In this document: piece after piece, positions 32,075-40,664 of the stretch
Layout: every line of letters begins with the position of its first letter
How positions within the stretch are numbered: position 1 is the first letter of the stretch
NCBI GenBank assembly: GCA_905612485.1
Contig: CAJQSE010000004.1
Location: 1-59,559 of the forward strand
Source: an uncultured Candidatus Nitrosopumilus sp.
GTDB taxonomy: Archaea > Thermoproteota > Nitrososphaeria > Nitrososphaerales > Nitrosopumilaceae
DNA: 59,559 nt
Direction of reading: 5' to 3'
Made by a program: the position numbers and the translations under genes
The notes under the pieces: model-generated
Told to the model about the DNA's origin: nothing
The model's input: only the letters and a program-made list of their open reading frames with translations
Databases searched by the model: none

Positions 32075-34267
32075 ATGGCAAAATTCAAGTCAACTGCAGA
32101 AGTTATGAAAATTATTAAAAATAAAAAAAATATTCGTAACTTTGGTGTAATTGCACACGTTGATCATGGAAAGACAACCATGAGTGATAGTCTTTTGGCT
32201 TATTCTGGAATTATTGCACCCTCAGCTGCTGGAAAAGCACTTGCAATGGACTTTGATAAAGAGGAGCAAGAAAGAGGAATTACCATTTATCAAGCAAATG
32301 TAACTTTGTTATTTTCTCAAAAAGATCAAGAATATGTAATTAACATGATTGATACACCTGGACACGTTGATTTTAGTGGAAGGGTAATTCGAAGTCTTAG
32401 AGCAATTGATGGTGCCGTAGTTGTATGTGATGCTGTTGAAGGTATTATGACTCAAACTGAAACTGTAACTAGAATGGCACTTGAAGAAAGAGTAAGACCT
32501 GTTTTGTTTATCAATAAAGTAGATAGGTTAATCAAAGAACTAAGATTGACTCCTGAAAAAATGCAGGCTCAATTAGCAGAAGTTGTTTCCACCTTTAATC
32601 AATTAATTGACACATATGCTGAACCTGAATATAAAGAAAAATGGAAGGTATCTATTCAGGATGCAAGTGTAACATTTGGTTCAGCTAAAGATAGATGGGC
32701 AATTAATGCTGATTTAATGAAAGAAAGAGGAATTAACTTTAAAGATGTAATTGATGCATATACTGATGAAAAACTTCCAGAACTTGTAGAAAAAGCACCA
32801 TTAGCTGATGCAGTTCTTGGAATGGTTGTCAAACATCATCCTGCACCACAAGATGCTATTAAATATAGAATTCCACAAATTTGGAAAGGTGATTTAGAAT
32901 CTGATATTGGCAAGGCTTTACTTGCTGGTGAAGATGATGGACCAACAATCATGATGGTTGTAAACATGGTGTTGGATCCTGCAGCAGGTCCTGTTGCCAT
33001 TGGAAGATTATTTTCTGGTACTATCAAGGATGGACAAACACTTCACATTATAGATGAGAAAAGAGACGGACGAGTTCAATCTGTAAATTTCTTCATGGGT
33101 AACCAAAGAGAACAAGTTGGAGAACTTGGTGCTGGAAATATTCCTGCTTTGTTGGGATTAACTGAATGTCGTGCAGGAAACACTTTGTCATCTGTTAAAG
33201 ATATCCAGATGTTTGAAGGTGTAAAATATGTTTCAGAACCTGTTGTTCAAATTGCAATTGAACCAAAACATCCTAAGGATTTACCTAAACTTGTAGAAAT
33301 TTTAAGACAACTAACTATTGAGGATCCAAATCTAGTTGTAAAAATTGATGAGGAAAGTGGTGAGACAATTGTTGCCGGTATGGGTGTATTGCACTTAGAT
33401 GTTGCAGTTCATAGAATTCAAGATGCAAAATGTGATATTATTACATCTGAACCTTTGATTAACTATAGAGAAACCGTCAAAGGTGGATGTGAAGCTATTA
33501 TGGCAAAATCACCAAACAGACACAATAAGATTTTCATGAAAGTAGAACCCTTAGAGCCTGAAATTGCACACATGTTAAGAACTGGTGAAATTAGTGATAT
33601 GAAAGATAAGAAAGTTGTATCTGATTTACTCAAAGGTGCTGGTTGGGATACTGACACCATTAAGAGAGTAATGAGATTTGATTCTCGTGGAAATGTTTTG
33701 ATTAATGGAACCAGAGGTGTTCAATTTGTTCAAGAGTCAACTGATTCTATAAATTCTGGATTTGATGATGTAATGAAAGAGGGTCCTCTTTGTAAAGAAC
33801 AAATGAGAAATTGTAAATTTATCTTTACTCACTTTGTTCCTCACGAGGATACTGCACACAGAGGTCTATCTCAATTAGGTCCTGCATCTCGTAGAGCATG
33901 TATGGGTTCATTATTAACTGCAGGTACTGCTGTTTTAGAACCAACACTTGCAATTGAAGTTCGTGTTCCAACTGATTTAGTTGGAAATGTTGCAACAATT
34001 CTTTCTGGTAAACGAGGTAAAGTTCTTGATATGCAACAAAAAGGTGCATCTAGTATTGTGATTGGTGAGATACCTGCTTCTGAAACATTTACTCTATCTG
34101 AAGCTATGAGAGGTCAAACTGCAGGACGTGCAACATGGAATACATCATTTAAAGAATGGACTGAAGTTCCAAAATCAATGTTAGCAACTGCAGTAGCTGA
34201 TATTAGAAAAAGAAAAGGATTGGCTCCTGAACCACCTGGTATCGGCGAATTTATTGATAAAGAATAA
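32075..34267 (+). CDS. fusA: Translation elongation factor 2 (aEF-2)
   Basis: A 730-aa translocase GTPase. The G domain has AHVDHGKTT (27-35), the RGIT switch region in EEQERGITIYQANV, DTPGH, and NKVD. Domain II has GPVAIGRLFSGTIKDG. Domain IV has HEDTAHRGLSQLG with His595 in the position modified to diphthamide in archaea and eukaryotes. Domain V ends the protein. Codon use looks like its neighbours. A strong TATA box precedes it, and a 48-aa gene follows 27 nt downstream. Confidence 0.96.
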   Translation: MAKFKSTAEVMKIIKNKKNIRNFGVIAHVDHGKTTMSDSLLAYSGIIAPSAAGKALAMDFDKEEQERGITIYQANVTLLFSQKDQEYVINMIDTPGHVDFSGRVIRSLRAIDGAVVVCDAVEGIMTQTETVTRMALEERVRPVLFINKVDRLIKELRLTPEKMQAQLAEVVSTFNQLIDTYAEPEYKEKWKVSIQDASVTFGSAKDRWAINADLMKERGINFKDVIDAYTDEKLPELVEKAPLADAVLGMVVKHHPAPQDAIKYRIPQIWKGDLESDIGKALLAGEDDGPTIMMVVNMVLDPAAGPVAIGRLFSGTIKDGQTLHIIDEKRDGRVQSVNFFMGNQREQVGELGAGNIPALLGLTECRAGNTLSSVKDIQMFEGVKYVSEPVVQIAIEPKHPKDLPKLVEILRQLTIEDPNLVVKIDEESGETIVAGMGVLHLDVAVHRIQDAKCDIITSEPLINYRETVKGGCEAIMAKSPNRHNKIFMKVEPLEPEIAHMLRTGEISDMKDKKVVSDLLKGAGWDTDTIKRVMRFDSRGNVLINGTRGVQFVQESTDSINSGFDDVMKEGPLCKEQMRNCKFIFTHFVPHEDTAHRGLSQLGPASRRACMGSLLTAGTAVLEPTLAIEVRVPTDLVGNVATILSGKRGKVLDMQQKGASSIVIGEIPASETFTLSEAMRGQTAGRATWNTSFKEWTEVPKSMLATAVADIRKRKGLAPEPPGIGEFIDKE

Positions 34268-34294
34268 TATCTTTTAATTTTTAATATTCTGTAA

Positions 34295-34441
34295 ATGGCT
34301 AAAATTGATAATATTAGATATCGGGAATTACTAAAAAAGAAAAAAGATCTGGAAGACAATCGACCTCATCATATAGATGAAATGAGACGTTGGAAACACT
34401 CTATGAGTAAAGTTCTTGAAGAATTGGAATTATTTCGTTAA
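34295..34441 (+). CDS. 48-aa basic helical mini-protein
   Basis: MAKIDNIRYRELLKKKKDLE, then DNRPHHIDEMRRWKHSMSKV and LEELELFR. Strongly charged and predicted helical throughout. It lies 27 nt after EF-2 on the same strand. Function unknown; start, spacing and codon pattern look genuine. Confidence 0.55.
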   Translation: MAKIDNIRYRELLKKKKDLEDNRPHHIDEMRRWKHSMSKVLEELELFR

Positions 34442-34491
34442 TTCTTTTTTTATCCCTTGTCAATACACCTTAATAGCTAACCTATCTATTA

Positions 34492-34503
34492 TAGGTCGAC
34501 CTA
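34492..34503. promoter_or_regulatory. Perfect 12-bp palindrome, possible operator
   Basis: TAGGTCGACCTA ends 3 nt before the ATG of a winged-helix gene, in an otherwise AT-rich context, and is extended by partly symmetric TTA/TAA flanks. Its place at the transcription start suggests an autoregulatory binding site. Confidence 0.45.
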
Positions 34504-34506
34504 ATA

Positions 34507-35088
34507 ATGATGAGTCGTTTTGAGCCTACTATGAACTACTATGAGCGTGAAAGGATAATTTTACAATGTATTCGAGATAACCCTCATTTACATCACAATG
34601 GATTGTTGAAAATTATTGTACCTGAATATATGGCAAAAACTACTTTTGAAAAAACTCGTAATTCATTAGTTGAAAAAGAAATCATATTTGTTGAAAAGAA
34701 AAGAAACATGAAGTTTTATGTTCTTACACCAAATTATAGAGAAAAATCTCAACAACGTTTGGAGCAAAATACAAACAAGACATATCATGATTTAAAATTA
34801 AAAATTAAGAGATTAGATGTAGATTATCCGCACAAGGATATTGATGACAAGATTTTGATTACAAATATGCTTTTGACTAGTCTTCTACAAACTGATAATG
34901 GGTTTACAATTTTAGATTCTATAAAAAATCCTAAAAAAACATTGTATCAAGATGAACATTTAACGATCCAACAGTTAATTTTTCAACTTTTTAAAATCAT
35001 TAAAACTGATGTTGACTATGAGTTGCTTTTCCCTACAATTGTGAGTTATCATCTAGGTAATCTTCCTCAGTATGTTCCTGATGTTTAA
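34507..35088 (+). CDS. Winged-helix transcriptional regulator (putative)
   Basis: A 193-aa protein. Residues about 10-80 have a winged-helix pattern (YYERERIILQCIRDNPHLHH, then GLLKIIVPEYMAKTTFEKTR and VEKKRNMKFYVLTPNYRE as the wing). The C-terminal half is helical and could dimerise. A perfect palindrome sits directly before the start. Target genes are unknown. Confidence 0.6.
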   Translation: MMSRFEPTMNYYERERIILQCIRDNPHLHHNGLLKIIVPEYMAKTTFEKTRNSLVEKEIIFVEKKRNMKFYVLTPNYREKSQQRLEQNTNKTYHDLKLKIKRLDVDYPHKDIDDKILITNMLLTSLLQTDNGFTILDSIKNPKKTLYQDEHLTIQQLIFQLFKIIKTDVDYELLFPTIVSYHLGNLPQYVPDV

Positions 35089-35130
35089 TTTTATCTAGTT
35101 ATTTATTCAGGGTAATTTTATGATCATTTC

Positions 35131-35358
35131 ATGGGATTACTTTATACTAAATTCTATATGGATTTTGATGAAAATGACTGGACACAAATTTCTAATAATC
35201 CTCTAGTATTTCAAACTCAAAAAGATAATGTATCATTAGATGTAGAGGATGTCTCTCATAAATCCTACAAATTAGTTTTTAAAAATGGCGCTAAATTCTA
35301 TATGTTTCGAGTTACTGGAAAATTTAGATTAACTTGGAATGATGATGACATTGTTTAA
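35131..35358 (+). CDS. Hypothetical 75-aa protein
   Basis: MGLLYTKFYMDFDENDWTQI leads into a beta-rich region (SYKLVFKNGAKFYMFRVTGK, then FRLTWNDDDIV). No Cys or membrane helix. It follows the winged-helix gene on the same strand. No family recognised. Confidence 0.5.
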   Translation: MGLLYTKFYMDFDENDWTQISNNPLVFQTQKDNVSLDVEDVSHKSYKLVFKNGAKFYMFRVTGKFRLTWNDDDIV

Positions 35359-35388
35359 ATTATCTAAAAAAAATATCAAAATAATAAA

Positions 35389-35619
35389 TTGTCTTTAGAA
35401 ATTAATGTTAAAAATATTTTAAATGATTTTGATATTGCCTCTTCTGATGAATTTTTAAAAATTTTAGGTCAAATCATGCTTGAATTTAGGAGTAATTTGA
35501 CAGTTGATTATCTCAAAGGAAAAATTAAAAAAATTATGGATCTTACTACGGAATCTGAAAAGAAAAAACAGTGCAAATTACTTTTACCTTATTTTGATTG
35601 GTATTTGCAAGGACTATAG
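35389..35619 (+). CDS. Hypothetical 76-aa helical protein
   Basis: TTG start; MSLEINVKNILNDFDIASSD, then FLKILGQIMLEFRSNLTVDY and a helical end CKLLLPYFDWYLQGL. Soluble. It converges on the gene at 35622 with a 2-nt gap. No family recognised. Confidence 0.5.
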   Translation: MSLEINVKNILNDFDIASSDEFLKILGQIMLEFRSNLTVDYLKGKIKKIMDLTTESEKKKQCKLLLPYFDWYLQGL

Positions 35620-35621
35620 AC

Positions 35622-36047
35622 TCATTCTGAATATTGATTAATTTTTATCAATGCTTTTTCAATTTCCTCTAAATCATTTCTTGCTTTGTGTACGTCTCCT
35701 AATAGATTGATAAAATATTCAGCACCTGTATTCTCAGCTTTTTCAATATCTGCTTTACGACATTCTAATGCTTTTTGTAGAATTTCTAAATTTTGTTCTA
35801 ATGATTGTACTGGAATTAAATTAAGTAAACATTGATCAATTTTTTCCTTTACTTCGTCAATGACTGGAATTTTTTTTCTTGCTGTTGATTGTAGTATTGG
35901 AGCAAACATTGCTGCTGCTTCTTTTAGTTCTGGACTTTGATGTATGGTCCGTAATCTTTTTTTATAATGAATTAAAGATTTTAAAATAATTTCATATCCT
36001 CCCTCTTCTTTAAGATAAATTCCACCAATCCATGTTTTTTTAACCAC
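35622..36047 (-). CDS. Hypothetical 141-aa helical protein
   Basis: MVKKTWIGGIYLKEEGGYEI, then a series of long amphipathic helices (EAAAMFAPILQSTARKK; SLEQNLEILQKALECRKADI; ARNDLEEIEKALIKINQ). It looks like a helical bundle or coiled coil. Function unknown. Confidence 0.55.
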   Translation of the reverse strand: MVKKTWIGGIYLKEEGGYEIILKSLIHYKKRLRTIHQSPELKEAAAMFAPILQSTARKKIPVIDEVKEKIDQCLLNLIPVQSLEQNLEILQKALECRKADIEKAENTGAEYFINLLGDVHKARNDLEEIEKALIKINQYSE

Positions 36048-36097
36048 TATCCAATTCTTTTTTTTGTATTATTATAGTTATTTCATAATTGATCTTT

Positions 36098-36319
36098 TTA
36101 AACATCATAATTTTCTTTAATTGGTTTCTCATTTCGATTAATTAGATATAGTAAAACTCCAGCTAATGTCACTCCCATTCCGCTTAAACCCACAAATGTA
36201 CCCGTATTTTTTATGAATTCTAAATTTTTATTTTCTTCTGGATTAATTGAATAAAATAAAACCAGCCCTAAAATGAACATTCCCCCACCTATGATTATCC
36301 ACGGTGGTCCTGTTTTCAT
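36098..36319 (-). CDS. Hypothetical two-helix membrane protein
   Basis: A 73-aa protein with helices at about 8-25 (WIIIGGGMFILGLVLFYSI) and 41-62 (VGLSGMGVTLAGVLLYLI) and a short charged tail. Small two-helix proteins of this kind are common in thaumarchaea. Function unknown. Confidence 0.5.
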   Translation of the reverse strand: MKTGPPWIIIGGGMFILGLVLFYSINPEENKNLEFIKNTGTFVGLSGMGVTLAGVLLYLINRNEKPIKENYDV

Positions 36320-36431
36320 ATTTTTTACTCGTATTTCTAATTAATAAATGACCTAAAGTTCTTTTATTCATTATCAATGATTTTTCAATTTTTTAATCGC
36401 TTATATTTGCCCGTACTTTTTTTAAATAATA

Positions 36432-36812
36432 ATGGTTGTTAAAAAGAAAATAGATCTACTTGGACTTGTTGAAAAGATTGTAGGTTTGAATTCTAAAATG
36501 AGATTTGCAGCAATTATTGATGCTAAAGGAAATATTCGTGAGGGTATTATGAAGAAAGGTCAAACTAGTCTAAATTCTCAAAAAGAGGAAGAACATTTTT
36601 GCAAGCAAGTAGCAGAAAGACGAACTATGCGAAAAGAATTCAATCGTTCATTAGGTAAAGTACGATATATTCATGTTGAAAGAGAAAAGGTTTCTCAATT
36701 GGTAATTTATACAAAAAGGAACATTGTATTTTTCACAATGGAGCCTGAAACCCCGATGAGTACTAAAATTCAATTAATTACAAAAATTAAGAAAATCACT
36801 GCTAATATTTAG
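36432..36812 (+). CDS. Hypothetical protein, DUF6659-like (roadblock/profilin-like fold)
   Basis: A 126-aa protein: MVVKKKIDLLGLVEKIVGLN, SKMRFAAIIDAKGNIREGIM, and VSQLVIYTKRNIVFFTMEPE. The helix, then strand-turn-strand with 'IIDAKGNI', resembles roadblock/LC7-like sensory folds; the thaumarchaeal family DUF6659 has this look. A signalling or regulatory role is inferred only from fold similarity. Confidence 0.5.
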   Translation: MVVKKKIDLLGLVEKIVGLNSKMRFAAIIDAKGNIREGIMKKGQTSLNSQKEEEHFCKQVAERRTMRKEFNRSLGKVRYIHVEREKVSQLVIYTKRNIVFFTMEPETPMSTKIQLITKIKKITANI

Positions 36813-36846
36813 TAAAATTTTAGATATTGAATATTTTTTAAAATCT

Positions 36847-37200
36847 ATGACTTTTCATAAATATCTTGCAGATTCTAAAATGTTTGAATATGATAAACAC
36901 TATAGAGACTGCAAACAACAAAATAAACCATTTATCAAATCAAAAATTAATCCTATGCACGGAAACTATTTAATTAATGTGGATTTGATGACTTGCAATT
37001 ATGTTTTTTCAAAATCTGAACAAGATGAGATTAAAAAATTAATTCAAGATGAAATAGAATTTGTAAATTTAAATTGTAAAAATCCATTTAATGATTTTAG
37101 TATTGATGAGGAATTAATTTGGATTGATGGTGTTTCATCTGAACATATGGATTTTTTATGTGATAGTTTTTATAATTTAACTCAAAAATATCATAATTAA
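36847..37200 (+). CDS. Hypothetical 117-aa protein
   Basis: MTFHKYLADSKMFEYDKHYR, then MHGNYLINVDLMTCNYVFSK and IDEELIWIDGVSSEHMDFLC. Soluble, with a few Cys and His residues but no clear metal motif. Overlaps the convergent gene by 4 nt. Unknown. Confidence 0.5.
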   Translation: MTFHKYLADSKMFEYDKHYRDCKQQNKPFIKSKINPMHGNYLINVDLMTCNYVFSKSEQDEIKKLIQDEIEFVNLNCKNPFNDFSIDEELIWIDGVSSEHMDFLCDSFYNLTQKYHN

Positions 37201-37403
37201 AATCTAATTACATTTTTTAGAACTTTATCAATCACTTGAATTTCTTTTTTTCTATCTTCTATTGTGGTTTCATTCCATTTTTTTAAAAATTCTGACTGCT
37301 GATCCATTTTTTCTAATTCTGTAACATATTTTATTAAATGTGTTTTGTAATCCTGTAACAAATCTAGATGTTTATTGTGATTTTTTTCAGTTGGTGTGGT
37401 CAT
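37197..37403 (-). CDS. Hypothetical small helical protein
   Basis: From ATG 37403 the product starts MTTPTEKNHNKHLDLLQDYK and is helical (KYVTELEKMDQQSEFLKKW). An upstream in-frame ATG at 37415 is possible. Its 5' end overlaps the preceding gene, and it converges by 4 nt with the gene at 36847. Unknown family. Confidence 0.45.
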   Translation of the reverse strand: MTTPTEKNHNKHLDLLQDYKTHLIKYVTELEKMDQQSEFLKKWNETTIEDRKKEIQVIDKVLKNVIRF

Positions 37404-37620
37404 CCCATTCCTCATATTTTATACCTGGAAATAAATCTCTAATTCGTTTTCTGTCTTTTTCTATGGCATCAATTCTACTAATTAGATGTTCTTTGATTGC
37501 AGGTTCGCCTGCCTCATTTATCTCATTTTTCATATCTGTAATTATTTTAGTTAATGATCTATAGTATATGGTGTGGTTTTTCTTTGATTCCTCGGATTTA
37601 TCTTCTTTTTTTTGATCCAT
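37387..37620 (-). CDS. Hypothetical 77-aa charged protein
   Basis: MDQKKEDKSEESKKNHTIYY, then LTKIITDMKNEINEAGEPAI and IDAIEKDRKRIRDLFPG. Helical and highly charged. It overlaps the downstream small gene, suggesting a two-gene operon. Unknown family. Confidence 0.5.
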   Translation of the reverse strand: MDQKKEDKSEESKKNHTIYYRSLTKIITDMKNEINEAGEPAIKEHLISRIDAIEKDRKRIRDLFPGIKYEEWDDHTN

Positions 37621-37694
37621 GTGTATTGTATTTTTATTGGAAATAAGTACTTGATCTTTTTTAATTATTATTTTAAACTAGTTTTTGTTTGATA

Positions 37695-37961
37695 TTACTT
37701 CTCTTCCACTAATTTGATTCCTTCAGGTGTTAATCGAGTTATCCATGGAAAAGAATGATTTCCGTCTTCATCAATTCCTCCCCTAACTAGATTTTCATCA
37801 ATGAGATATTTTATACTTTGAAAAATAACTTTGTTGTTTATTTCTTTTAATTGTGGAAAATTATAGATGTGCATTTCAGGGTTTTTAGATTTCCCTTTTG
37901 ATCTTTTGTAATATTCTAATAGTATTATTTCCCTAATTTGATCATCTGTATATTTTTCCAT
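37695..37961 (-). CDS. Small winged-helix-like protein
   Basis: An 88-aa protein: EKYTDDQIREIILLEYYKRS, then IFQSIKYLIDENLVRGGIDE and ITRLTPEGIKLVEEK. The last block, a helix after a short beta hairpin with 'LTPEGIKLVEE', is the typical end of an archaeal winged-helix domain. It may bind DNA or pair with a partner. Confidence 0.55.
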   Translation of the reverse strand: MEKYTDDQIREIILLEYYKRSKGKSKNPEMHIYNFPQLKEINNKVIFQSIKYLIDENLVRGGIDEDGNHSFPWITRLTPEGIKLVEEK

Positions 37962-38073
37962 ATTATTTTCAATAATATTTTTCTTTAATTAAAATTTTGT
38001 AATTAAACTATAAAAAATAAAATTAGTCGACTTTATTACATTCACATTATTTATTTGTAAACAAATTTTTAAA

Positions 38074-38286
38074 TTATTCAAATCTGGATTGAGAAATTTT
38101 AGGTTTGTTTCTCCCTACTATTTTAAACAGTAAAATCCCTGTTTCTAAACTAGTCCCTTTTATTTCCCATGATCCATTTTTCATTAAGTCTGGTTGTGTA
38201 TTTTTCACGGTTACTTTTTTTCTTGCTTTAATGTCATATACTTCTATTCTTGAAATTAAAAAATTATTAATATTAATAAAATGCAA
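38074..38286 (-). CDS. Cys-less relative of DUF5679 zinc ribbons
   Basis: A 70-aa product. Its core, VYDIKARKKVTVKNTQPDLM then KNGSWEIKGTSLETGILLFK, aligns with the DUF5679 pattern YCVKCR...MKNGxxxxKGTCPTCxxxxF. All four zinc ligands are replaced (Cys to Asp, Ala, Ser and Thr) while the spacing and the MKNG...KGT core remain. It therefore looks like a DUF5679 domain that has lost zinc binding. The true start may be further in than 38286. Confidence 0.55.
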   Translation of the reverse strand: MHFININNFLISRIEVYDIKARKKVTVKNTQPDLMKNGSWEIKGTSLETGILLFKIVGRNKPKISQSRFE

Positions 38287-38396
38287 AATTTTTTAAAGTG
38301 TTTAGATCAAAAAAATTTATTTTTTTATAATTTTTACCTAAACTTATTTGAAAATTATACATTTACACTAATATTGTTAATTGATTTAATTATTGT

Positions 38397-38669
38397 ATGA
38401 AAATTTTAATTGATGAAATGGATGATGGTTGGGATGAAAAATTAAAAGAATTAGGGTTTGATGCCTACAGTGTTAAAAAATTACGTTCTGAAGGTTATAA
38501 ACTAAGAACTGATTACTCTGTAATCAATTATGCTAAAGAAAATAAAATGACGTTAGTTACTCGTGACACTGAAAGTGGACAAGCTTGTGAAGAGAATGAT
38601 TTGCCATATATTTTATTAGATAATAATGCAATTTTTAAAATTGTTTTAGATAAATTACGGAATCATTAA
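38397..38669 (+). CDS. DUF5615/PIN-like family protein
   Basis: A 90-aa protein: MKILIDEMDDGWDEKLKELG, then DYSVINYAKENKMTLVTRDT and ESGQACEENDLPYILLD. N-terminal ILIDEM and central LVTRDTES carry the acidic residues expected of a PIN-like (DUF5615) nuclease fold, as in some toxin modules. It is convergent with a winged-helix gene (4-nt overlap). No antitoxin-like partner is obvious on its strand. Confidence 0.6.
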   Translation: MKILIDEMDDGWDEKLKELGFDAYSVKKLRSEGYKLRTDYSVINYAKENKMTLVTRDTESGQACEENDLPYILLDNNAIFKIVLDKLRNH

Positions 38670-39232
38670 TTTACATTATTTGTATTTGTTTGTGAAATTC
38701 TTAAATTTTCAAGAATTTGATTTAAGAAATCTTCTTCAGGTTGATGTGCTATATTATTCATAATTAATTCCCAACTGTCATCAATTTTTCTTTTTATTTG
38801 TGAAAACATTTTATCTTTTTTAAACGCTGGATAATATGATAATAATTTCATAATACTATCTGATGATTGTACTATGTTGATTAGATGTATTGTGGATCTT
38901 AATCTTTCATGAAAAGAAATTTTTTCTTCTTTACATGTTTGTTCAAAATTATGAATCTCTTCAAAAATTATATTAATTTCTTTATGTAAGTTTTTTAGTT
39001 GATTACTTACTGATTCATACAAATTAATCAATTCATATTCTATATGTGCCCTACTGTGAATTTTTTTTTCTACTTCCCCTGTTTCTACTAGGGCACTAAT
39101 TTCTCGATATACTGTTTTTTCATTGCCTACTTTTTCAATTACTCTTTTAGCTAATTCTGTTCCTCTTATCTTACCATTCTCATTAAGAATTCTTACAATT
39201 TCTGTTCTAATTATTTCTGAATTTTTATCCAT
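38666..39232 (-). CDS. Winged-helix regulator (putative)
   Basis: A 188-aa protein with an N-terminal helix-turn-helix (IVRILNENGKIRGTELAKRV, then KTVYREISALVETGEVEKK) and a wing (HSRAHIEYELINL). The rest is long helices suited to dimerisation. Starts 6 nt after the stop of the 79-aa gene upstream, so the two are probably co-transcribed. Confidence 0.6.
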   Translation of the reverse strand: MDKNSEIIRTEIVRILNENGKIRGTELAKRVIEKVGNEKTVYREISALVETGEVEKKIHSRAHIEYELINLYESVSNQLKNLHKEINIIFEEIHNFEQTCKEEKISFHERLRSTIHLINIVQSSDSIMKLLSYYPAFKKDKMFSQIKRKIDDSWELIMNNIAHQPEEDFLNQILENLRISQTNTNNVN

Positions 39233-39238
39233 TTGATT

Positions 39239-39478
39239 TCATCCTTTACTCTGATATTTTTGTAAAACTTCTAACTCACTATTTTCCCCAATTTCTTTTA
39301 TTAATCCCTCTAAAATCATAATTCCTTTTTTTATTGGTTCTTTTTCATTTATTTTATTTTGTAATTTTCCTTTTAATACCATTCTTTCATTATTGACAAA
39401 ACTTATCAAACTGACTTCTTTTCCCATGTTGAGATTTATAAAAAAATCTACATATTCTTCAGTTGTTTTTATTCCCAT
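39239..39478 (-). CDS. Hypothetical 79-aa protein
   Basis: MGIKTTEEYVDFFINLNMGK, then VSLISFVNNERMVLKGKLQN and LEGLIKEIGENSELEVLQKY. Soluble alpha/beta. Directly upstream of the winged-helix gene on the same strand. Unknown. Confidence 0.5.
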   Translation of the reverse strand: MGIKTTEEYVDFFINLNMGKEVSLISFVNNERMVLKGKLQNKINEKEPIKKGIMILEGLIKEIGENSELEVLQKYQSKG

Positions 39479-39557
39479 TTTTTATTTTTATTTTATCTAG
39501 TATTTGTTTGAAGTACTTGAAAACTAGGTTTATTTACAATTTTTACTTAAATTAGTC

Positions 39558-39812
39558 ATGGATAGTTGCGATAGACGTGTTCGTGCTTATAAAAATGGGA
39601 AAACCATGGATGAATGTAAGGCAATTGCTGAATCACTAAATCCTGATTTTAAAAAACAGATTGATCAAAATCATAAAATTTTATGGACTGAAATATTAGA
39701 AGCAGTAGATCACGATGAATTAGTTTACAAATTAACTCTGAAATTTCTTCGAAGAGACGGATATGATATTGGAAATTATAAAATTCCTGAAGTCAAATCC
39801 TTCAGTCCTTAA
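39558..39812 (+). CDS. Hypothetical 84-aa protein
   Basis: MDSCDRRVRAYKNGKTMDEC, then KAIAESLNPDFKKQIDQNHK and KLTLKFLRRDGYDIGNYKIP. Soluble and basic. Overlaps the convergent membrane-protein gene by 11 nt. Unknown family. Confidence 0.5.
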   Translation: MDSCDRRVRAYKNGKTMDECKAIAESLNPDFKKQIDQNHKILWTEILEAVDHDELVYKLTLKFLRRDGYDIGNYKIPEVKSFSP

Positions 39813-40617
39813 AATTTATTTTACAGCTTCCATCTGAGTTTTGTAATTTTTTTGCCATGATATATGGTGTAATTATCAAAATTGGTATTGACAATGCAAT
39901 GAACAATGTCTGTAACTGTGTTAATACTACTGATAATCCAATTCCACTTGCAGTTCCAATAAATATTGAAAGAAAAGTACCTGCACATGTTGGACATGCA
40001 ATAAATAAACCGGTTGCTGCACCTACACTACTCATACCTCTACCCTTTTTAGAAATTGCATATGCATTAATTGCAATTGATGCATTTAATGCAACTAAAT
40101 ATGATACTATAATTTGTAATGTTAAATTTATTGGAATAATTTGCAATCCTACATGCTCTGTGAGGTATATGATGATTTTTGGCATATACCCTGGGCCGTC
40201 ACAACATGGTGCAATAAATCCTGATGGAATTGTTGCTCCATAATGTGTTACAAAATTTACTTCTGGTTGATAAACCAATGTTCCAGAAACTAGTGAAAAA
40301 AATATTCCATACGTAATAAAAATAGTAATAAAAATTTTACGTGATTTTGAATTGTATGTGGTTATTGCAATTATTGTTAGTATGTCTTTACCTTTATTTT
40401 CCACTTTACTTTTATGATATTTGTACATTCCAAAAGCAATTCCTCCAAAAGATATGATTATCGTAATGTAAAACCCCAAAGCAATTCTTTGAATTGATTC
40501 TAAGGCACTGGGTGTAAATACTTCAGGGTTTTGATATCTACCATATAATAGAAATAATATTACAATTGATGCAAATCCCACAATGATTAATTTTTTACCT
40601 TTATTGTTGGTTTTCAT
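39802..40617 (-). CDS. Polytopic membrane protein with paired cysteines
   Basis: A 271-aa protein with about six hydrophobic helices. An extracytoplasmic loop carries APCCDGPGYMPKIIIYL (Cys-Cys), and a later helix begins FIACPTCAGTFLSIFIG (Cys-x2-Cys). These two thiol pairs suggest metal (for example copper) binding or thiol redox chemistry across the membrane. It ends in a cytoplasmic NSDGSCKINFKD. I recognise no named transporter family; function is inferred only. It precedes the CBS-TrkH gene in orientation but is transcribed after it. Confidence 0.6.
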   Translation of the reverse strand: MKTNNKGKKLIIVGFASIVILFLLYGRYQNPEVFTPSALESIQRIALGFYITIIISFGGIAFGMYKYHKSKVENKGKDILTIIAITTYNSKSRKIFITIFITYGIFFSLVSGTLVYQPEVNFVTHYGATIPSGFIAPCCDGPGYMPKIIIYLTEHVGLQIIPINLTLQIIVSYLVALNASIAINAYAISKKGRGMSSVGAATGLFIACPTCAGTFLSIFIGTASGIGLSVVLTQLQTLFIALSIPILIITPYIMAKKLQNSDGSCKINFKD

Positions 40618-40664
40618 ATTTGTCTCTTGTCACATCACTTTTTTTAATTAAATTAAATCCTATC

